Source: Branchipolynoe longqiensis
Lineage: Eukaryota; Annelida; Polychaeta; Phyllodocida; Polynoidae
Length of the DNA: 64,000 nt
Direction of reading: 5' to 3'
Assembly (NCBI GenBank): GCA_030323885.1
Contig: CM059192.1
Coordinates: forward strand, 66,108,977-66,172,976
Part shown: piece after piece, positions 50,400-61,860 of the stretch
Numbering within the stretch: the first letter of the stretch is position 1
Layout: every line of letters starts with the position of its first letter
Program-made: the position numbers and the translations under genes
The notes under the pieces: model-generated
What the model was told of the DNA's origin: nothing
Database searches by the model: none
What the model saw: the letters and a program-made list of their open reading frames with translations, nothing else

Positions 50400-51587
50400 A
50401 TGCGTAGCATTACGTTTGATGCGAGGAGAGGAAGAGACCCTCCCCCGCCCCGCGCTGTCGTGCTGCCTTCGCACCTTGGCCGACGCCGCCTCCTCCCCCC
50501 GCCGCCTCCTCCCCCCGCCCCCCTGCCGCGCAGCATTCGCGCCTCACCCGACGCCCGCTGCTCGCCACCTCTCGCCCTCCCCCGGGCCGGCAGCTTTCAC
50601 ACCTCACCCGCTGTCGCCCGTGCCTTCCCCCTTATAAGGGTCGCCCCGGCCTCCCTCAGGCACTCGCCCTCCTGCCGCCTTCCAGCTCTCTACCCTTTTT
50701 CTTTGGGCCTACTCCACCTCGGACCGCTGCTTACACCATGCCTCGGGGAAGAGGGAACGGACGGTAAGGGCTCCCGGGCGGCCGCCCGCGGCACCCCGGG
50801 GCCGGCTTCAACCCCGCGGCGGGACGAGTCCCGGGCCACCGCCCCGGCATCGCCCTCGGACCCCAGCTCGGGCGCCGAGACCGCGGCCATACTTGAGGCG
50901 CTCCAGCGTCTCCGACTCGAGCAGCGTCAGACTACCGCCGATCTCCACGCCCGGATCGACGGCCTGGAGGCCGGAGGGGCTCGGCCCGCCCCCGAGGCGA
51001 CCTCCCCTGCGCCCAGACGCCAAGCCGCCGACACTGCCGCCACCGCCCGTCCACCTCGGGCGCGCGCTCCGGCCGGGGCCCGGCCCCCGCCGCCGCCTCC
51101 GGCGCCCCTGCCGGGGGCCGCCCACCCCCAGTATGAGCGCTACCATCACCTCGGGACCCAGGCCCCAGCTCCCCCGTCGCCGGCCTACCACGAGGAGCCG
51201 ACGCACCACACCCCGGCGTCCGCGGCCGACGCCGTCCGGGAAATACTTGCCTCCGCCGAGGCGCGGCACTCGGTCAGGCGGCGAGGGATCCCGGTCGAGT
51301 ATATCTTCCCATCGGACCTGGTAGAGAGGGGGCCTGAGAGGAAGTCGGTGAAGAGGGGGGAGGCAACCAAGGATGAATATAGCCTCGCCCTTCTCACCCT
51401 GATCGACCACCCCGACTTCCCGGCCCACTCCTTCCAGGGCCTACACCACCATCACCTCACCGTGCTCAGGGACGTCCTCCTCTACCCCTGGCCCACCGTC
51501 CGCCGCTACTCCGAGACGGTGTTCACATGGATAGCGGACGGGAGGCTCCCCCAGGGTGGCACGACCCGGTCGCCCTCGACCTCCTGA
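50400..51587 (+). CDS. Gag-like protein of an unassigned retroelement, N-terminal and central part
   Basis: A GC-rich open frame. The first ~120 codons are Pro/Ala/Arg-rich and may be 5' untranslated. The likely protein part has an Ala/Pro/Arg-rich region, a coiled-coil segment (AAILEALQRLRLEQRQTTAD), another Pro-rich linker, and a compact domain (VEYIFPSDLVERG, YSLALLTLIDHPDFPAHSFQ, TVRRYSETVFTWIADGRLP) resembling gag proteins of tyrosine-recombinase or LTR retroelements by general look only. After DGRLP another frame continues plausibly (WHDPVALDLLRVQTL), so there is an indel near 51550. An ATG at 50738 is in another frame and reads MPRGRGNGR before GGTAAGG, a possible splice donor or a frameshift. 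TTATAAG at 50632 could be a TATA box. No pol follows. Confidence 0.5.
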   Translation: MRSITFDARRGRDPPPPRAVVLPSHLGRRRLLPPPPPPPAPLPRSIRASPDARCSPPLALPRAGSFHTSPAVARAFPLIRVAPASLRHSPSCRLPALYPFSLGLLHLGPLLTPCLGEEGTDGKGSRAAARGTPGPASTPRRDESRATAPASPSDPSSGAETAAILEALQRLRLEQRQTTADLHARIDGLEAGGARPAPEATSPAPRRQAADTAATARPPRARAPAGARPPPPPPAPLPGAAHPQYERYHHLGTQAPAPPSPAYHEEPTHHTPASAADAVREILASAEARHSVRRRGIPVEYIFPSDLVERGPERKSVKRGEATKDEYSLALLTLIDHPDFPAHSFQGLHHHHLTVLRDVLLYPWPTVRRYSETVFTWIADGRLPQGGTTRSPSTS

Positions 51588-51901
51588 GGGTCCAGACCCT
51601 CACCCTCCCCGCCCCTCAGGCCGCCCCAGCAGCAGCGGTCCCCCGAGGTGACGACCCTCCCCGAGGCACACACCTGCCCCGAGCCCACGTCGACGCCCGC
51701 ACCGCCTACGATAGGCACACCCACGGGGCCCCCCTGCCCGGCCTGGAACCGCGACCCCGCCTCGTGCGATCGGGCCCCTGTCGGAGAGGCCCACGGCGAG
51801 GCGGGGGACAGGCGCCGTCACATATGCGCCTACTGCGCAAACGTGAGGCGCATACTGACTATGCACTGCGAGGCCGGATGCATAACCAAACAAGCCCGTG
51901 A
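51557..51901 (+). pseudogene. Gag-like zinc-binding region, frame-shifted from the upstream part
   Basis: In the frame of 51648, Cys/His spacing is C-x9-C...H-x-C-x2-C-x9-H-C-x3-C: CPAWNRDPASC, then HICAYCANVRRILTMHCEAGC split across about 45 residues. This resembles zinc-binding C-termini of gag proteins in DIRS-like elements (family recall, unsearched). The preceding 51557-51650 frame carries WHDPVALDLL. Two or more indels separate these parts from the 50400-51587 frame. Confidence 0.45.
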
Positions 51902-52400
51902 GCGCCAGACCCCCCCCCCGCCTCGGCGGATTTTTGATCCGCCGGCCTCCCCCCGGCCGGCCCGGGGGGCCCTTCCCGGCGCCTCACCCTCACCACTGCC
52001 GACAGCCCCGCGACCTCCATCGACAACCTCCCAGCGACTACCGATCGCAGCGCCGCCCAGTCCCAGCCGGGGATCATCACCTCAGGCCTCACGCCTCGGA
52101 CCACATCCCAGCCCAGCCTCACGAGGAACCCTCTGCCGCCGACCCTCACGACACCGCCTTCAACAACCCACCCGCCCAGACCCCGACCACCACCCCACCC
52201 AGCCCTGAGGACTTCGCTGCCCCCCTGCTCGACCCTCGTCGGACCTCCTCACCGGATCCCGCCAAGGAGCGGGCCTCTTCCCTTTTGGCCGCCCGCTCAT
52301 TAAAAATGTCACCGGCCACTTTTTTTTTAAACCCACACAAAAAATCGATTAAATATAATTTAAAAAAACCATCGTCGTTATTGATGAGAAAATAAACAGA
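51902..52400. other. GC-rich flank of the gag-like region
   Basis: Frames stay open through Pro/Ser-rich sequence to about 52300 with no motif. GGCGGATTTTTGATCCGCC near 51926 is a 7-bp-stem hairpin. GC content drops sharply at 52320, marking the end of the island. Confidence 0.45.
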
Positions 52401-52569
52401 TTACAAAAAAACAACTAATTCTGGAGACGCTTAGATAGCCTTTGAGCACAGGATCAACAATTAGTCTGTTGACATCCGAGGCCTGCTTATAATAGGATTC
52501 CATCCCCCCCCACCATCACCCTCACCCCCCCACCTCCGACAATGTTTATTTTAAACCGCCACGACCGCC

Positions 52570-52820
52570 ACAACCGCCACGACCGCCACACACACAACGT
52601 ACAAACATACAAACATACAAAACACACAAACACACAACCACACAACCACACAACCACACAACCACACAACCACATAACCACACAAACACACAAACACCCA
52701 AACATACACACACAAACACACAAACATACAAACGCACAAACACACACACATACACACAACACACAAACACAAACGCACAACACACAAACACACAACACAC
52801 AAACACACAAACACACCGCC
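52570..52820. repeat. ACACAA/ACCACACA array
   Basis: CACAACCACACAAC and CACACAAACACAC words; the Cys/Val frames on minus are artefacts. Confidence 0.9.
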
Positions 52821-52871
52821 TGTTATTCGAGCACAATCAATGCTGGACTTGTCGTTCCAATACTGGGGCAA

Positions 52872-53190
52872 GTTGGTTGTTAGAGTTATACATCCTGGCA
52901 ACATCTAAGGTCATATCAGGATGGATAGCGACTTGTGACAGTGCGCACTCATGGCGAATTTATAGTGCTGCCTCACCGGAAATCCAGGCTGGCAGAACCA
53001 TGACCCATTATCCCACTAAGTCACATTATCCTAACACTGAGCCAACCAGCCATTATCCTATCCTAATAATGGTGAGGATCAGGCCAGGAAGCGACAAGTA
53101 TACATTTTATAAGTTATTACTTTGACTCGACCGGGAAGGGAACTCCCGATCTCCCGTACACGAGGCCTGCGTACTACCGTGCGCCTCGGT
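52872..53190 (-). mobile_element. Full-length SINE-1, minus strand
   Basis: Tail side GTTGTTAGAGTTATACATCC, body TCACATTATCCTAACACTGA, head side TTTGACTCGACCGGGAAGGG and GAGGCCTGCGTACTACCG (GCGCAGGC-type head). Confidence 0.9.
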
Positions 53191-53838
53191 AATTCTCGGG
53201 CAAAGAGCATGCAACTAACTACTAGCGACGACTGGGCGATATTTGAAGAAGATAATTTTGGTGACAAAGTTCAGTAGAGGCGTGCGTCCATCATGTTCGG
53301 GGCGGCGTTGTTTGGAGCGAGTCGACAGGTGAGCTATTAATAGAACATGGGCTGGGGGGACAACCCGGACGGGACGCAACACAAATGCCAGAATCTCAAT
53401 TTCTTATGAGAGGTTGATTGGATGGTATTATCTATCACTAGCGACCATTCTGGGCCTGAAGAAACACGCTCATTTTCCTAGACAGGGTAGCCAACGTTGG
53501 AAAATGAAAAAGCGGATGATCTTTTCAGGGATGTTATATAGGGGGTGCGCGGGTACTCCTCCAGATTAATTGTTAAATCTTAGATGGTCTGTGCTGCATT
53601 TTAAACACAATAATCCGTAAGATTTATATATTATTGCTATATTAATGGTATTGCATGGTTGACAACATAGGAAAATTCAGCCTTGGTGCTGACAAAAAGA
53701 TGTTATTCAACTGGAAACAAAAATATATTGAAACCACCCGCCACCCCACCCCCAACAAACAGAAAAACAAAAAAGAAACCAACAACAACGGAAGATCCGT
53801 CAAAGGTGATGATGAAGGCATAAAAGATCGTATACCTC
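53191..53838. other. No gene seen
   Basis: No recognised element; an 80-codon plus frame at 53655-53897 is Lys/Asn-rich and runs into the next TIR element. Confidence 0.45.
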
Positions 53839-54550
53839 AAGGGTTTGCCACACTACGACGTATAGCCTTAGCATATGCCAACGTATGTGATTTTTGACCA
53901 ACACCTCAGTGTACATCATCATACATTATGTATAGGTTGGGCATATGTCGGGTACGTTCCGGATATGTTGTTATACGTCGTCTTACATCACCATGCGTCG
54001 AGGCTCCGTGTATGCTCAAAATGTCCAACGTGTGTCGATGTGTGGCTCGTATGTTGAGCGTACACTGAATGTACGTTTGGGATACATCAGTATACATTGG
54101 GAGTAGGTTAGGGATACGTTGGTATAAATTGCTGCACGTTAGCCTATGTTCAGCCAGTGGGAATGTGCAGTCTGCGTACAGTCCACGTACAGTCCGAGTA
54201 CTGCCAACGGATGCATTACGTACTCCTAACACACTTCGAATTTATCCCTGCCATATCTCCAGTGTATTTAAAGTATATGCCATACTTCTAGCGATGGAGT
54301 AATGTTCTGTGAATGTATGCAAGCATTTTGCGAACGTTTTGCGAATGTTTTGCGAGGCACATGTACACTCTCATATGCTAGCAATATGTCAGAGATACGT
54401 TCTGCATACATTACGTACGTTGTGTGTATGTTGTGTATGCGCTCATTTTTATCCCCCGCCACTGAAAGGTGAGACGAATGCCAACATACTGGCAAATTTT
54501 CTAACGTTTAGCACGCGCTGACGCCATACATCGTAGTGTGACAGGGCCTT
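53839..54550. mobile_element. TIR element with CACACTACGA ends and a scrambled ACGT-rich core
   Basis: Ends: AAGGGTTTGCCACACTACGA and, on the other strand, AAGGCCCTGTCACACTACGA, with similarity continuing about 20 bases inward. The core is a patchwork of TACGTTGG, ACATTACGTACG, GCGAATGTTTTGCGA, TACAGTCC words. No transposase. Related by TIR core to 27526-27857 and more loosely to 20773-21545. Confidence 0.75.
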
Positions 54551-54829
54551 TACAGCCAAACCATAAGAGTTGGCCACCCTGCCAAGACATGCGGTCCCCC
54601 CCCACCCGCATAACTCTCCCTCCCTCCACAACTCTTCCTCCTCTACACACAGGAACACGTGTGAACATCATGAGTTCTCTTCAGTAACTGTTTTGTTAAC
54701 CTTCATCTGCTCGGGACCAGTTCACTGGTCACATGACCATCTGACCGGGTACCTGCATACTGTAAATATCTCACGATCAGCAAATATGTTTCACTACAAT
54801 ACATCCCTCCACATCTTCCCTCCTCCAAC

Positions 54830-56400
54830 ATACTCACACACACACCCTCCCGTCTTACGCTGTACATACCCTCTCCCTCCCTGAACACCATCCCCGTAGA
54901 CACACCCCCTAACACACACCACTCCTCCATATACCCCTACCCAACTAACTCCCTCCTCACCCACACACTCTCCCCCATACTCTCCCTCACACATCACTCC
55001 CCCATACACCCCTCCGCCACTAACCCCCTCCTCACCCACACACTCTCCCCCGTACCCTCGCTCACACATCACTCCCCCATACACCCCTCCCCCACTAACT
55101 CCCTCCTCACCCACACACACTCTCCCCATACCCTCCCTCACACACCACTCCCCCATACACCCCTCCCCCACTATCTCCCTCCTCACCCACACACTCTCCC
55201 CCGTACCCTCCCTCACAGACCACTCCCCCATACACCCCTCCCCCACTATCTCCCTCCTCACCCACACACACTCTCCCCCCGTACCCTCCCTCACAGACCA
55301 CTCCCCCATACACCCCTCCCCAATATCTCCCTCCTCACCCACACACATTTCACCCCGTACCCTCCCTCACACATCATTCCCCCATACACCCCTCCCCCAC
55401 TATCTCCCTCCTCACCCACACACTCTCCCCCGTACCCTCCCTCACACACCACTCCCCCATACACCCCTCCCCCACTATCTCCCTCCTCACCCACACACTC
55501 TTCCCCGTACCCTCCCTCACACCACTCCCCCATACACCCCTCCCCCACTATCTCCGTCCTCACCCACACACACTCTCCCCCGTACCCTCCCTCACACACC
55601 ACTCCCCCATACACCCCTCCCGCACTATCTCCGTCCTCACCCACACACACTCTCCCCCCGTTACCCTCCCTCACAACACCACTCCCCCATACACCCCTCC
55701 CCCACTATCTCCCTCCTCACCCACACACACTCTCCCCCATACCCTCCCTCACACACCCACTCCCCTATACACCTCCCCCACTATCTCCCTCCTCACCCAC
55801 ACACACTCTCCCCCCATACCCTCCCTCACATACCACTCCCCCCATACACCCCTCCTCCACTATCTCCCTCCTCACCCACACACACTCTCCCCCCATACCC
55901 TCCCTCACATACCACTCCCCCATACACCCCTCCGCCACTATCTCTCTCCTCACCCACACACACTCTCCCCCGTACGCCTCCTCACACATCACTCCCCCAT
56001 ACACCCCTCCCCCACTATCTCTCTCCTCACCCACACACACTCTCCCCCCGTACCCTCCCCACACATCACTCCCCCATACACCCCTCCGCCACTATCTCTC
56101 TCCTCACCCACACACACTCTCCCCCCGTACCCTCCTCACACATCACTCCCCCATACACCCCTCCCCCACTATCTCTCTCCTCACCCACACACACTCTCCC
56201 CCCGTACCCTCCTCACACATCACTCCCCCATACACCCCTCCCCCACTATCTCTCTCCTCACCCACACACACTGGCCCCCGTACCCTCCTCACACATCACT
56301 CCCCATACACCCCTCCCCAACTAACTCCTTCCTTACGCGCACACATCCCCTCCCTCCCATATCTCAGCCCCACATACCCCCTCCCCCACACCATCCCTCC
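54830..56400. repeat. ~76-bp minisatellite, about 19 units
   Basis: Unit: CACTCCCCCATACACCCCTC, CCCCACTATCTCCCTCCTCA, CCCACACACACTCTCCCCC, GTACCCTCCCTCACA. Units vary by small substitutions and 1-2 base indels. The Gly/Glu/Val frames on minus are artefacts. Confidence 0.95.
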
Positions 56401-56755
56401 TCCCCACACATACTCCCTACTCCCTCCCTCATATTCTCGCACCAATATATAGTTCCGCCATAACACCCCCCCCCCCCCCCACACACACAGCCCGCCCCCT
56501 GGTCCCACACTGAAATATCTCGTAGTGTGAATAATGGGTGGAACCGGAAATGCGCATTGCTTCCGGTTACTGGGTCAATTGCTGGTCTCGTCGTGGGGAA
56601 CCAGCGCATCCGGAAGTTAGTGTTCGTGCATTCCGGAAGGAGCTGATTTCCTTCTAAAACACTTCTATCCTTTTGTTTGCTGTCAGGCAGAGTTACTGAG
56701 CAAATGTCCCCATTACTCAAATCACGCAATACATTTATAATTATATACCTCATAT
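56401..56755. other. No gene seen
   Basis: A C-run at 56467-56480, then unrecognised sequence with repeated CCGGAA words (56530-56640). Confidence 0.5.
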
Positions 56756-58150
56756 GTGTGTTATATATTGTATATCACATTGCGTATATTGGATACCATA
56801 AATAAAATATCATACATCATATGTATTATTTATTATATATTATATATATTAGAAACTATACATATTATATGGTATATGGTATATAGTATACGGTATATGG
56901 TATATAGTGTATGCTATATAGGATATCATATGGTATATGGTAGATCGCATATTGCATATCACATATCACATGTCGCATATCACATATCACATATCATATA
57001 GCATCTATCATGTACCATCTATTGCGTATCGTGTGGCATTGTTATGTATCAGGTATCACATATCACGTATCACATATCATGTATCACATATAACGGATCA
57101 TGTATCATGGATCATATATCACACATCACACATCACACATCACATATCACACGTCACACATCACATGACATACACCATACATCATACATCATGTACCACA
57201 CACCCTACACCATACATCATACATCACAAATCATGCATCACCCATCACGCATCATGCATCACACATCACGCTTCACGCACCGCGCATCAGACATCACACA
57301 TCACGAATCATGCATCACATATCACGCATCACGCATCACGCATCACACATCACGCATAATGCAGCATGCATCACGCATCACACACCATACATCATATACC
57401 ATGCATCATACATCATGTGTCAGGTATCATGTATCACACACCATGCATCATGCACCATGCACCATGCATCAGATGGCATGCATCATACATCATGAACCAT
57501 GCATCATACACCACATATATCAGATACATCACACACATCGTATACATCACACCTGGTATACATCACACATCCTGTACATCACATATATCATACATCATAC
57601 ACATTATATCATACATCACACATCATGCAGCATACATCATCCATCATACACCACACACCACATACACCGCATACACCATGTACACCACCTACACCACATA
57701 CACCACATACACCACACACACCACACATATCACATACATCACATACATCACATACATCATACATTGTATACTATTTGCATACATCATGCATCATACACCA
57801 TACACCATACATCCTACATCCTACATGCTACATCATATGTCATATATTGTATATCGTATATCATATATCGTATATCGCATATTGCACATCGTGTATCATG
57901 CATCATACATCATACATCATACATCACATATCATACATCATACCTCATACATCATACCTCATACATCATTCATCATACCTCATGTATCATACATCATAGT
58001 CATATATCATATATGGTGTAACATGTATCATACACCATATATCATATATTGAGTGTCAAGTAGCATATATCATATATGATATATCATATATGATATATCA
58101 TATATCATATATTATATAATGTACACTATATACTATGTATTATATATCCC
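56756..58150. repeat. CATACATCA/CACATATCA array, ~1.4 kb
   Basis: Short units of 8-10 bases (ACATCACACATC, CATATCACAT, ATACACCACAT) with drift along the array, from ATATGGTAT at the left through CATCACGCATCA to TATATCATATAT at the right. Confidence 0.95.
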
Positions 58151-58211
58151 AAACAGTGTCTATATTCTTCCAAACTGAACCTAAATATTTACACTTTTTT
58201 TTGGTAACAGG

Positions 58212-58720
58212 TTTGTTTGGTGGATTTTACATCCTGGTAACATATATTTACTACCTGTCCTGAGTTGACCTCTAAGGACAGGTAGTGATTTGTGACAATG
58301 CCGAAGACAAGAGAAGTTGCTTCCACAGAATCACAGGATGCATATGAATCCACGTGCCAGGGCTGCAGCAGATTGTGCAAATGGAGGATTGGTCTCTACA
58401 GCCGTACAAGAGGATGTTTGTCAACCAACTGTACAGGCGCTACTCCATAGTCTGCAAGACTGAGGGATGCCAACAACAACAAAAATGCTGAGTCACTGGG
58501 AGACCCAGCTTCCTTCACCATGACCTGATATCCCACTCAATCACATTATCCTGACACTGAGCCAACCAGTCCTTGCCCTATGCTAATAATGCCAAGCACT
58601 TGGCTAGGAAGCGACAGGTATCAATTTTGTAAGTCATTGGTTTGATTTAAGCGGGTTGCAAACTCACAACCTTTCCGCACAGGAAGCCTGCGCGCTACCG
58701 ACTCGGCTACCGCGTCTGGT
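58212..58720 (-). mobile_element. SINE-1, minus strand, split by a LINE 3' end
   Basis: 3' part at 58212-58300 (GGATTTTACATCCTGGTAAC, GTAGTGATTTGTGACAATGC). Remainder at 58485-58720 (GAGTCACTGGGAGACCCAGC, TCACATTATCCTGACACTGA, head GCCTGCGCGCTACCGACTCG). About 25 bases of SINE are missing at the junction. Confidence 0.8.
58301..58484 (+). mobile_element. LINE 3' end fragment encoding a zinc-binding C-terminus
   Basis: The frame reads CQGCSRLCKWRIGLYSRTRG and stops at TAG near 58448, followed by a short 3' UTR with CTGAGGGATGCC and a CAACAACAACAA tail. C-x2-C...RIGL.S..R..C is a C-terminal finger I recall from several animal LINE ORF2 proteins. Only ~180 bp were inserted. Confidence 0.7.
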
Positions 58721-58844
58721 CGAAATGAACTCACATCGTAGGGAACACTCAGCGAATTAGTTCTAGTAGGTAAGTCAAAATTGTCATCGTAATACTGATC
58801 TGAAAATTAAATATGACAGCGCGACTTCATTGTCATGTATCTTT
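58721..58844. other. Short spacer with LINE target site
   Basis: Contains the first copy of the LINE target duplication (ATGTATCTTT, 58835-58844). Confidence 0.6.
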
Positions 58845-59418
58845 GTTGATTGATTGATTGATTGGTGGTTGCTTTATGCCGTGTCGGCAGCATAGGCCAT
58901 ATTCACGGCGAGAAATGTTTGTTTTTTGTTCAAACCATCACTTTTACATGTAAAGGCAGACAATCAATTATGTGCCAATAGACACTCATTAAATTAGAAA
59001 GCTCACAATCATATATTTGTGGTCAAGGGAAACAAATTCCCATAGAAAAAGAAAAGTTTTATTAATAATTGATAGAATCTATTTAGTAAACTATATCAGG
59101 TGGTACAGTCCAGCTGCCCTCAAAAAGGCTAAAATGTTTTCCTGTTTTACCTTAGCAAAAAGGTCATGCATACTGACTGCAGTGTAGAACTGTTGGCGCA
59201 GGGCCAACAAATCAACGCAACTTAGTAAAATGTGTCTGAGTGTCAGTGGGGACTGACACCCAATACATTCAGCGGGAGGTTCCCCCTTGAGCAGAAAAGC
59301 ATGTGTAAGCCACGAGTGGCCAATACGGCAGCGGCTAAGGACCACTTGGTCCCGCCGACCTCCCACATGAGTCTGTGGTGGCTTTCCCACAGATGGTTCA
59401 ATTTCTTTAAGTTTATTA
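58845..59418 (-). mobile_element. LINE 3' fragment with 10-bp target-site duplication
   Basis: ATGTATCTTT at 58835-58844 and 59419-59428. The 3' end on minus is GACACGGCATAAAGCAACCA then CCAATCAATCAATCAATCAA, the same as the element ending at 48181. 5' truncated to the last ~570 bp. Confidence 0.95.
59091..59418 (-). pseudogene. C-terminal tail of RNase H-bearing LINE ORF2
   Basis: On minus: NKLKEIEPSVGKPPQTHVGG, VLSRCRIGHSWLTHAFLLKG, CIGCQSPLTLRHILLSCVD and LAFLRAAGLYHLI before TGA. C-x2-C...H...C forms the C-terminal zinc-like pattern of this LINE family. It has no internal stop, unlike the copy at 46595-48181. Residues upstream of NKLKEIE are flanking sequence, not LINE. Confidence 0.85.
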
Positions 59419-59428
59419 ATGTATCTTT

Positions 59429-60591
59429 TGTAGACAGCTTCTCTGGGTTCTACCCGAAACATTAGTAGTCAACTCTGCTGAAATTCACACGCTTCACTGA
59501 CGCAGTTACAGACAGAGGACTACTCGTTACAAAATAAAAGACAAATACAATTTGAAGAAATAATAAAATAAAATATAGGCAAAAACATCAAATAAAATGG
59601 TTAAACAAAAAACAACAAAAACACAATTTAACAAATTTCATCGGAGGCTGAGGCGGTCAGAGGAGAGGAGGTATTGTTTGTGTTGTGTTGTGTTGTGGGT
59701 TGTGGGTTGGTGGGGTTGTGTGTGGGGTGGTTTGTTGTGACAACATTCAGGGCGAAGCTATGGCTTTAGTGCTGGACTGACTGACTGATTGACTGACTGA
59801 CTGACTGGCTGACTCCCAGGGGGTCTGATTAAGCAGGCACGGGCACAGTCAGATTAGAGGGCCGAGAGAGACCGCGGCTAAACACAGGTGGAGGGCGATA
59901 ATATGCAACGCAACCGGATGGAGTGCCCGTCTAATGAGGTACTCGCGCGCCGCCTGTCGACCAGCCCGAGATAAGTGTATGTGTGTCTGTGTGTGTGTGT
60001 GGTCACGTGGGTTTAGAGGAGGTAATTTAGGACTGTTTGTGTGTTTGTTGGGGTTTCATGTCCTACCAACATCCCACAGGGAGAGGTCATGACGTTGAAA
60101 TTCAAAACGTCTTGCTTTCTCAAGGCGTATTAAAAAACCAAGACAGTTTACATATAGAAACAAATAGGGGTGAGCTGTCACAGTCTGCAACTACTTTAAT
60201 ATTAAGGATGAAACCTAACAAAATATATCATTAGAATGGATGTAAGTAGCTCTTCACAGTTTATATGAAGAAAATGCTCCTGAATAGTATGTTCATAATA
60301 TTCAATTACTACTACATTAAAATAAAGAGATAATCTTATTTTGCTTATAACATTGTGATGTTTGTATTCTGCAATTAGTCATTTTTACTTGTGAACTTGG
60401 TCTATGTAAAAAAAAGTACTTTCATTAGAACCAAAATACTGGACATAGTTAATTAGAAATAACAAACATATGAACAAATCATGATGCATAGCACCACGTA
60501 AGCATTTACTGTAATGTACACAGAGGCAGATGGGTTGTTGTTTTAGCAGGCTACACAAGGATGCCCACTGGGGCTGGGTGTGGGTGTGGGC
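59429..60591. other. No gene recognised; GACT microsatellite at 59785-59815
   Basis: TGTGTTG-rich 59675-59735, GACTGACTGACT run at 59785-59815, TGTG run at 59978-60002. 60040-60080 has a weak match to a SINE-1 tail on minus (TGTTGGGGTTTCATGTCCTA). The remainder is unrecognised. Confidence 0.5.
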
Positions 60592-61426
60592 AGAGAGCGT
60601 GTATATAAACAGATGAGAGGGACAACTCCCATACTAGAGCATGTAACATCTGCCGACTGTGGCGCTCCAAGTGGTGGTTGTTGAACAGCTTAAGCATATG
60701 GGCAAACCTCAAGGCATTTTCAATGGCAGTGAGCAATCTTCATACAGAAAACGTTAAATATCTCTAAAACTACAAAACCTAGAAACAAACTGATTGGAAT
60801 ACACATAGAAAACATGTTTACCAACAAGATTATATTAAATTGATATGGTTAGGCTTCTGGATTTCTATTAATTTTGAATAAAACTGACGTTTTTCACTAT
60901 GCTTACGGCAAACTCAAGGCATTGTCAATGGCCTTGAGCAGTCTTCGTACAGAAAAAGTGAAATATCTCTAAAACTACACTACATAGAAACAAACTGTTT
61001 GGAACACATATAGAAAACATATTTAACAATGAGACTATATTAAATTTACATGGCTAGGGTTCTGAATTTCTATTAATTTTGAATAAAATACACGTTTTGC
61101 ACTACACGTACGGCAAACTCAAGGCATTGTCAATGGCGGTGAGCAATCTTCATACAGAAAACGTTAAATATCTCTAAAACTACACCACATAGAAACAAAC
61201 CGCTTGGAAGACATATAGAAAACATGTTTACCAAAAGGATTATATTAAATTGATAAGGTTAGGCTTCTGGATTTCTATTAATTTTGAATAAAAACAAATG
61301 TTTTGCATTGAGCGTACCGGCAAACTCAAGGCTTGTTCAACACTAACCGCCAGGAACGCCACTGTAGCCTGTGTTACCGTTTTTCGCGGGAGTTGTCCCT
61401 CTCATCTGTTTATATACACGCTCTCT
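60592..61426. mobile_element. TIR element with perfect 39-bp TIRs and three ~187-bp units
   Basis: 60592-60630 and 61388-61426 are identical inverted copies (start AGAGAGCGTGTATATAAACA). GTGTGGG occurs just outside both ends (60584-60590, 61428-61434, one base beyond a C/G pair that extends the TIR to CAGAGAG), though the left flank is itself GTGTGGG-rich. Inside are three tandem units in minus orientation, each with GAAAACGTTAAATATCTCTA, AGAAACAAAC, GAAAACAT.TTTAC and CAAACTCAAGGC. CAGAG-type ends with a 7-8 bp duplication would suit hAT, but that is tentative. The perfect TIRs suggest recent activity. No transposase. Confidence 0.85.
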
Positions 61427-61479
61427 GGTGTGGGTGTTGGCGCAGAGTGGGATTTATCTCTTTGAAGTAAATCCGCCAT

Positions 61480-61860
61480 AGAGTATATGTGTATGTGCAT
61501 ATACAGACATACATATATATATGCATATATATCCACACACATATATATATGCATATATAGGCATAACTATAAACATACACATATATGTGGATGTATGTGG
61601 ATATATACACATATATAGACATATATACATGTAGATATGATTATATACATATATATATGTGTATATATATGCATATATGCATATATATATGTGTAGATAT
61701 GTGTAGGTATTGTATATTTGCACATAAATACACATATATACATATATATACATGTAAATACATATATACACATATATAAGCACATATATGCACATATATT
61801 CTCATATATCTATATATGCATATATATGCATATATGTATGGATGCATGGATATGCTGGTA
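61480..61860. repeat. ATATATGC/ATATACAC alternating tract
   Basis: Alternating purine-pyrimidine sequence (CATATATATG, CACATATATAC); the frames are Tyr/Ile/His artefacts. Confidence 0.9.

Noticed and set aside
51925..51945. Rho-independent-type terminator (GGCGGATTTTTGATCCGCC)
   Set aside because: Eukaryotic context and no following U-tract; treated only as a hairpin.
54794..56064. Gly/Glu/Val-rich repeat protein on the minus strand
   Set aside because: It is the reverse translation of the ~76-bp minisatellite; frame breaks occur wherever the unit changes length.
54830..58150. CRISPR-like array of regularly spaced repeats
   Set aside because: There are no unique spacers between constant repeats, units drift gradually, and the context is an animal genome.
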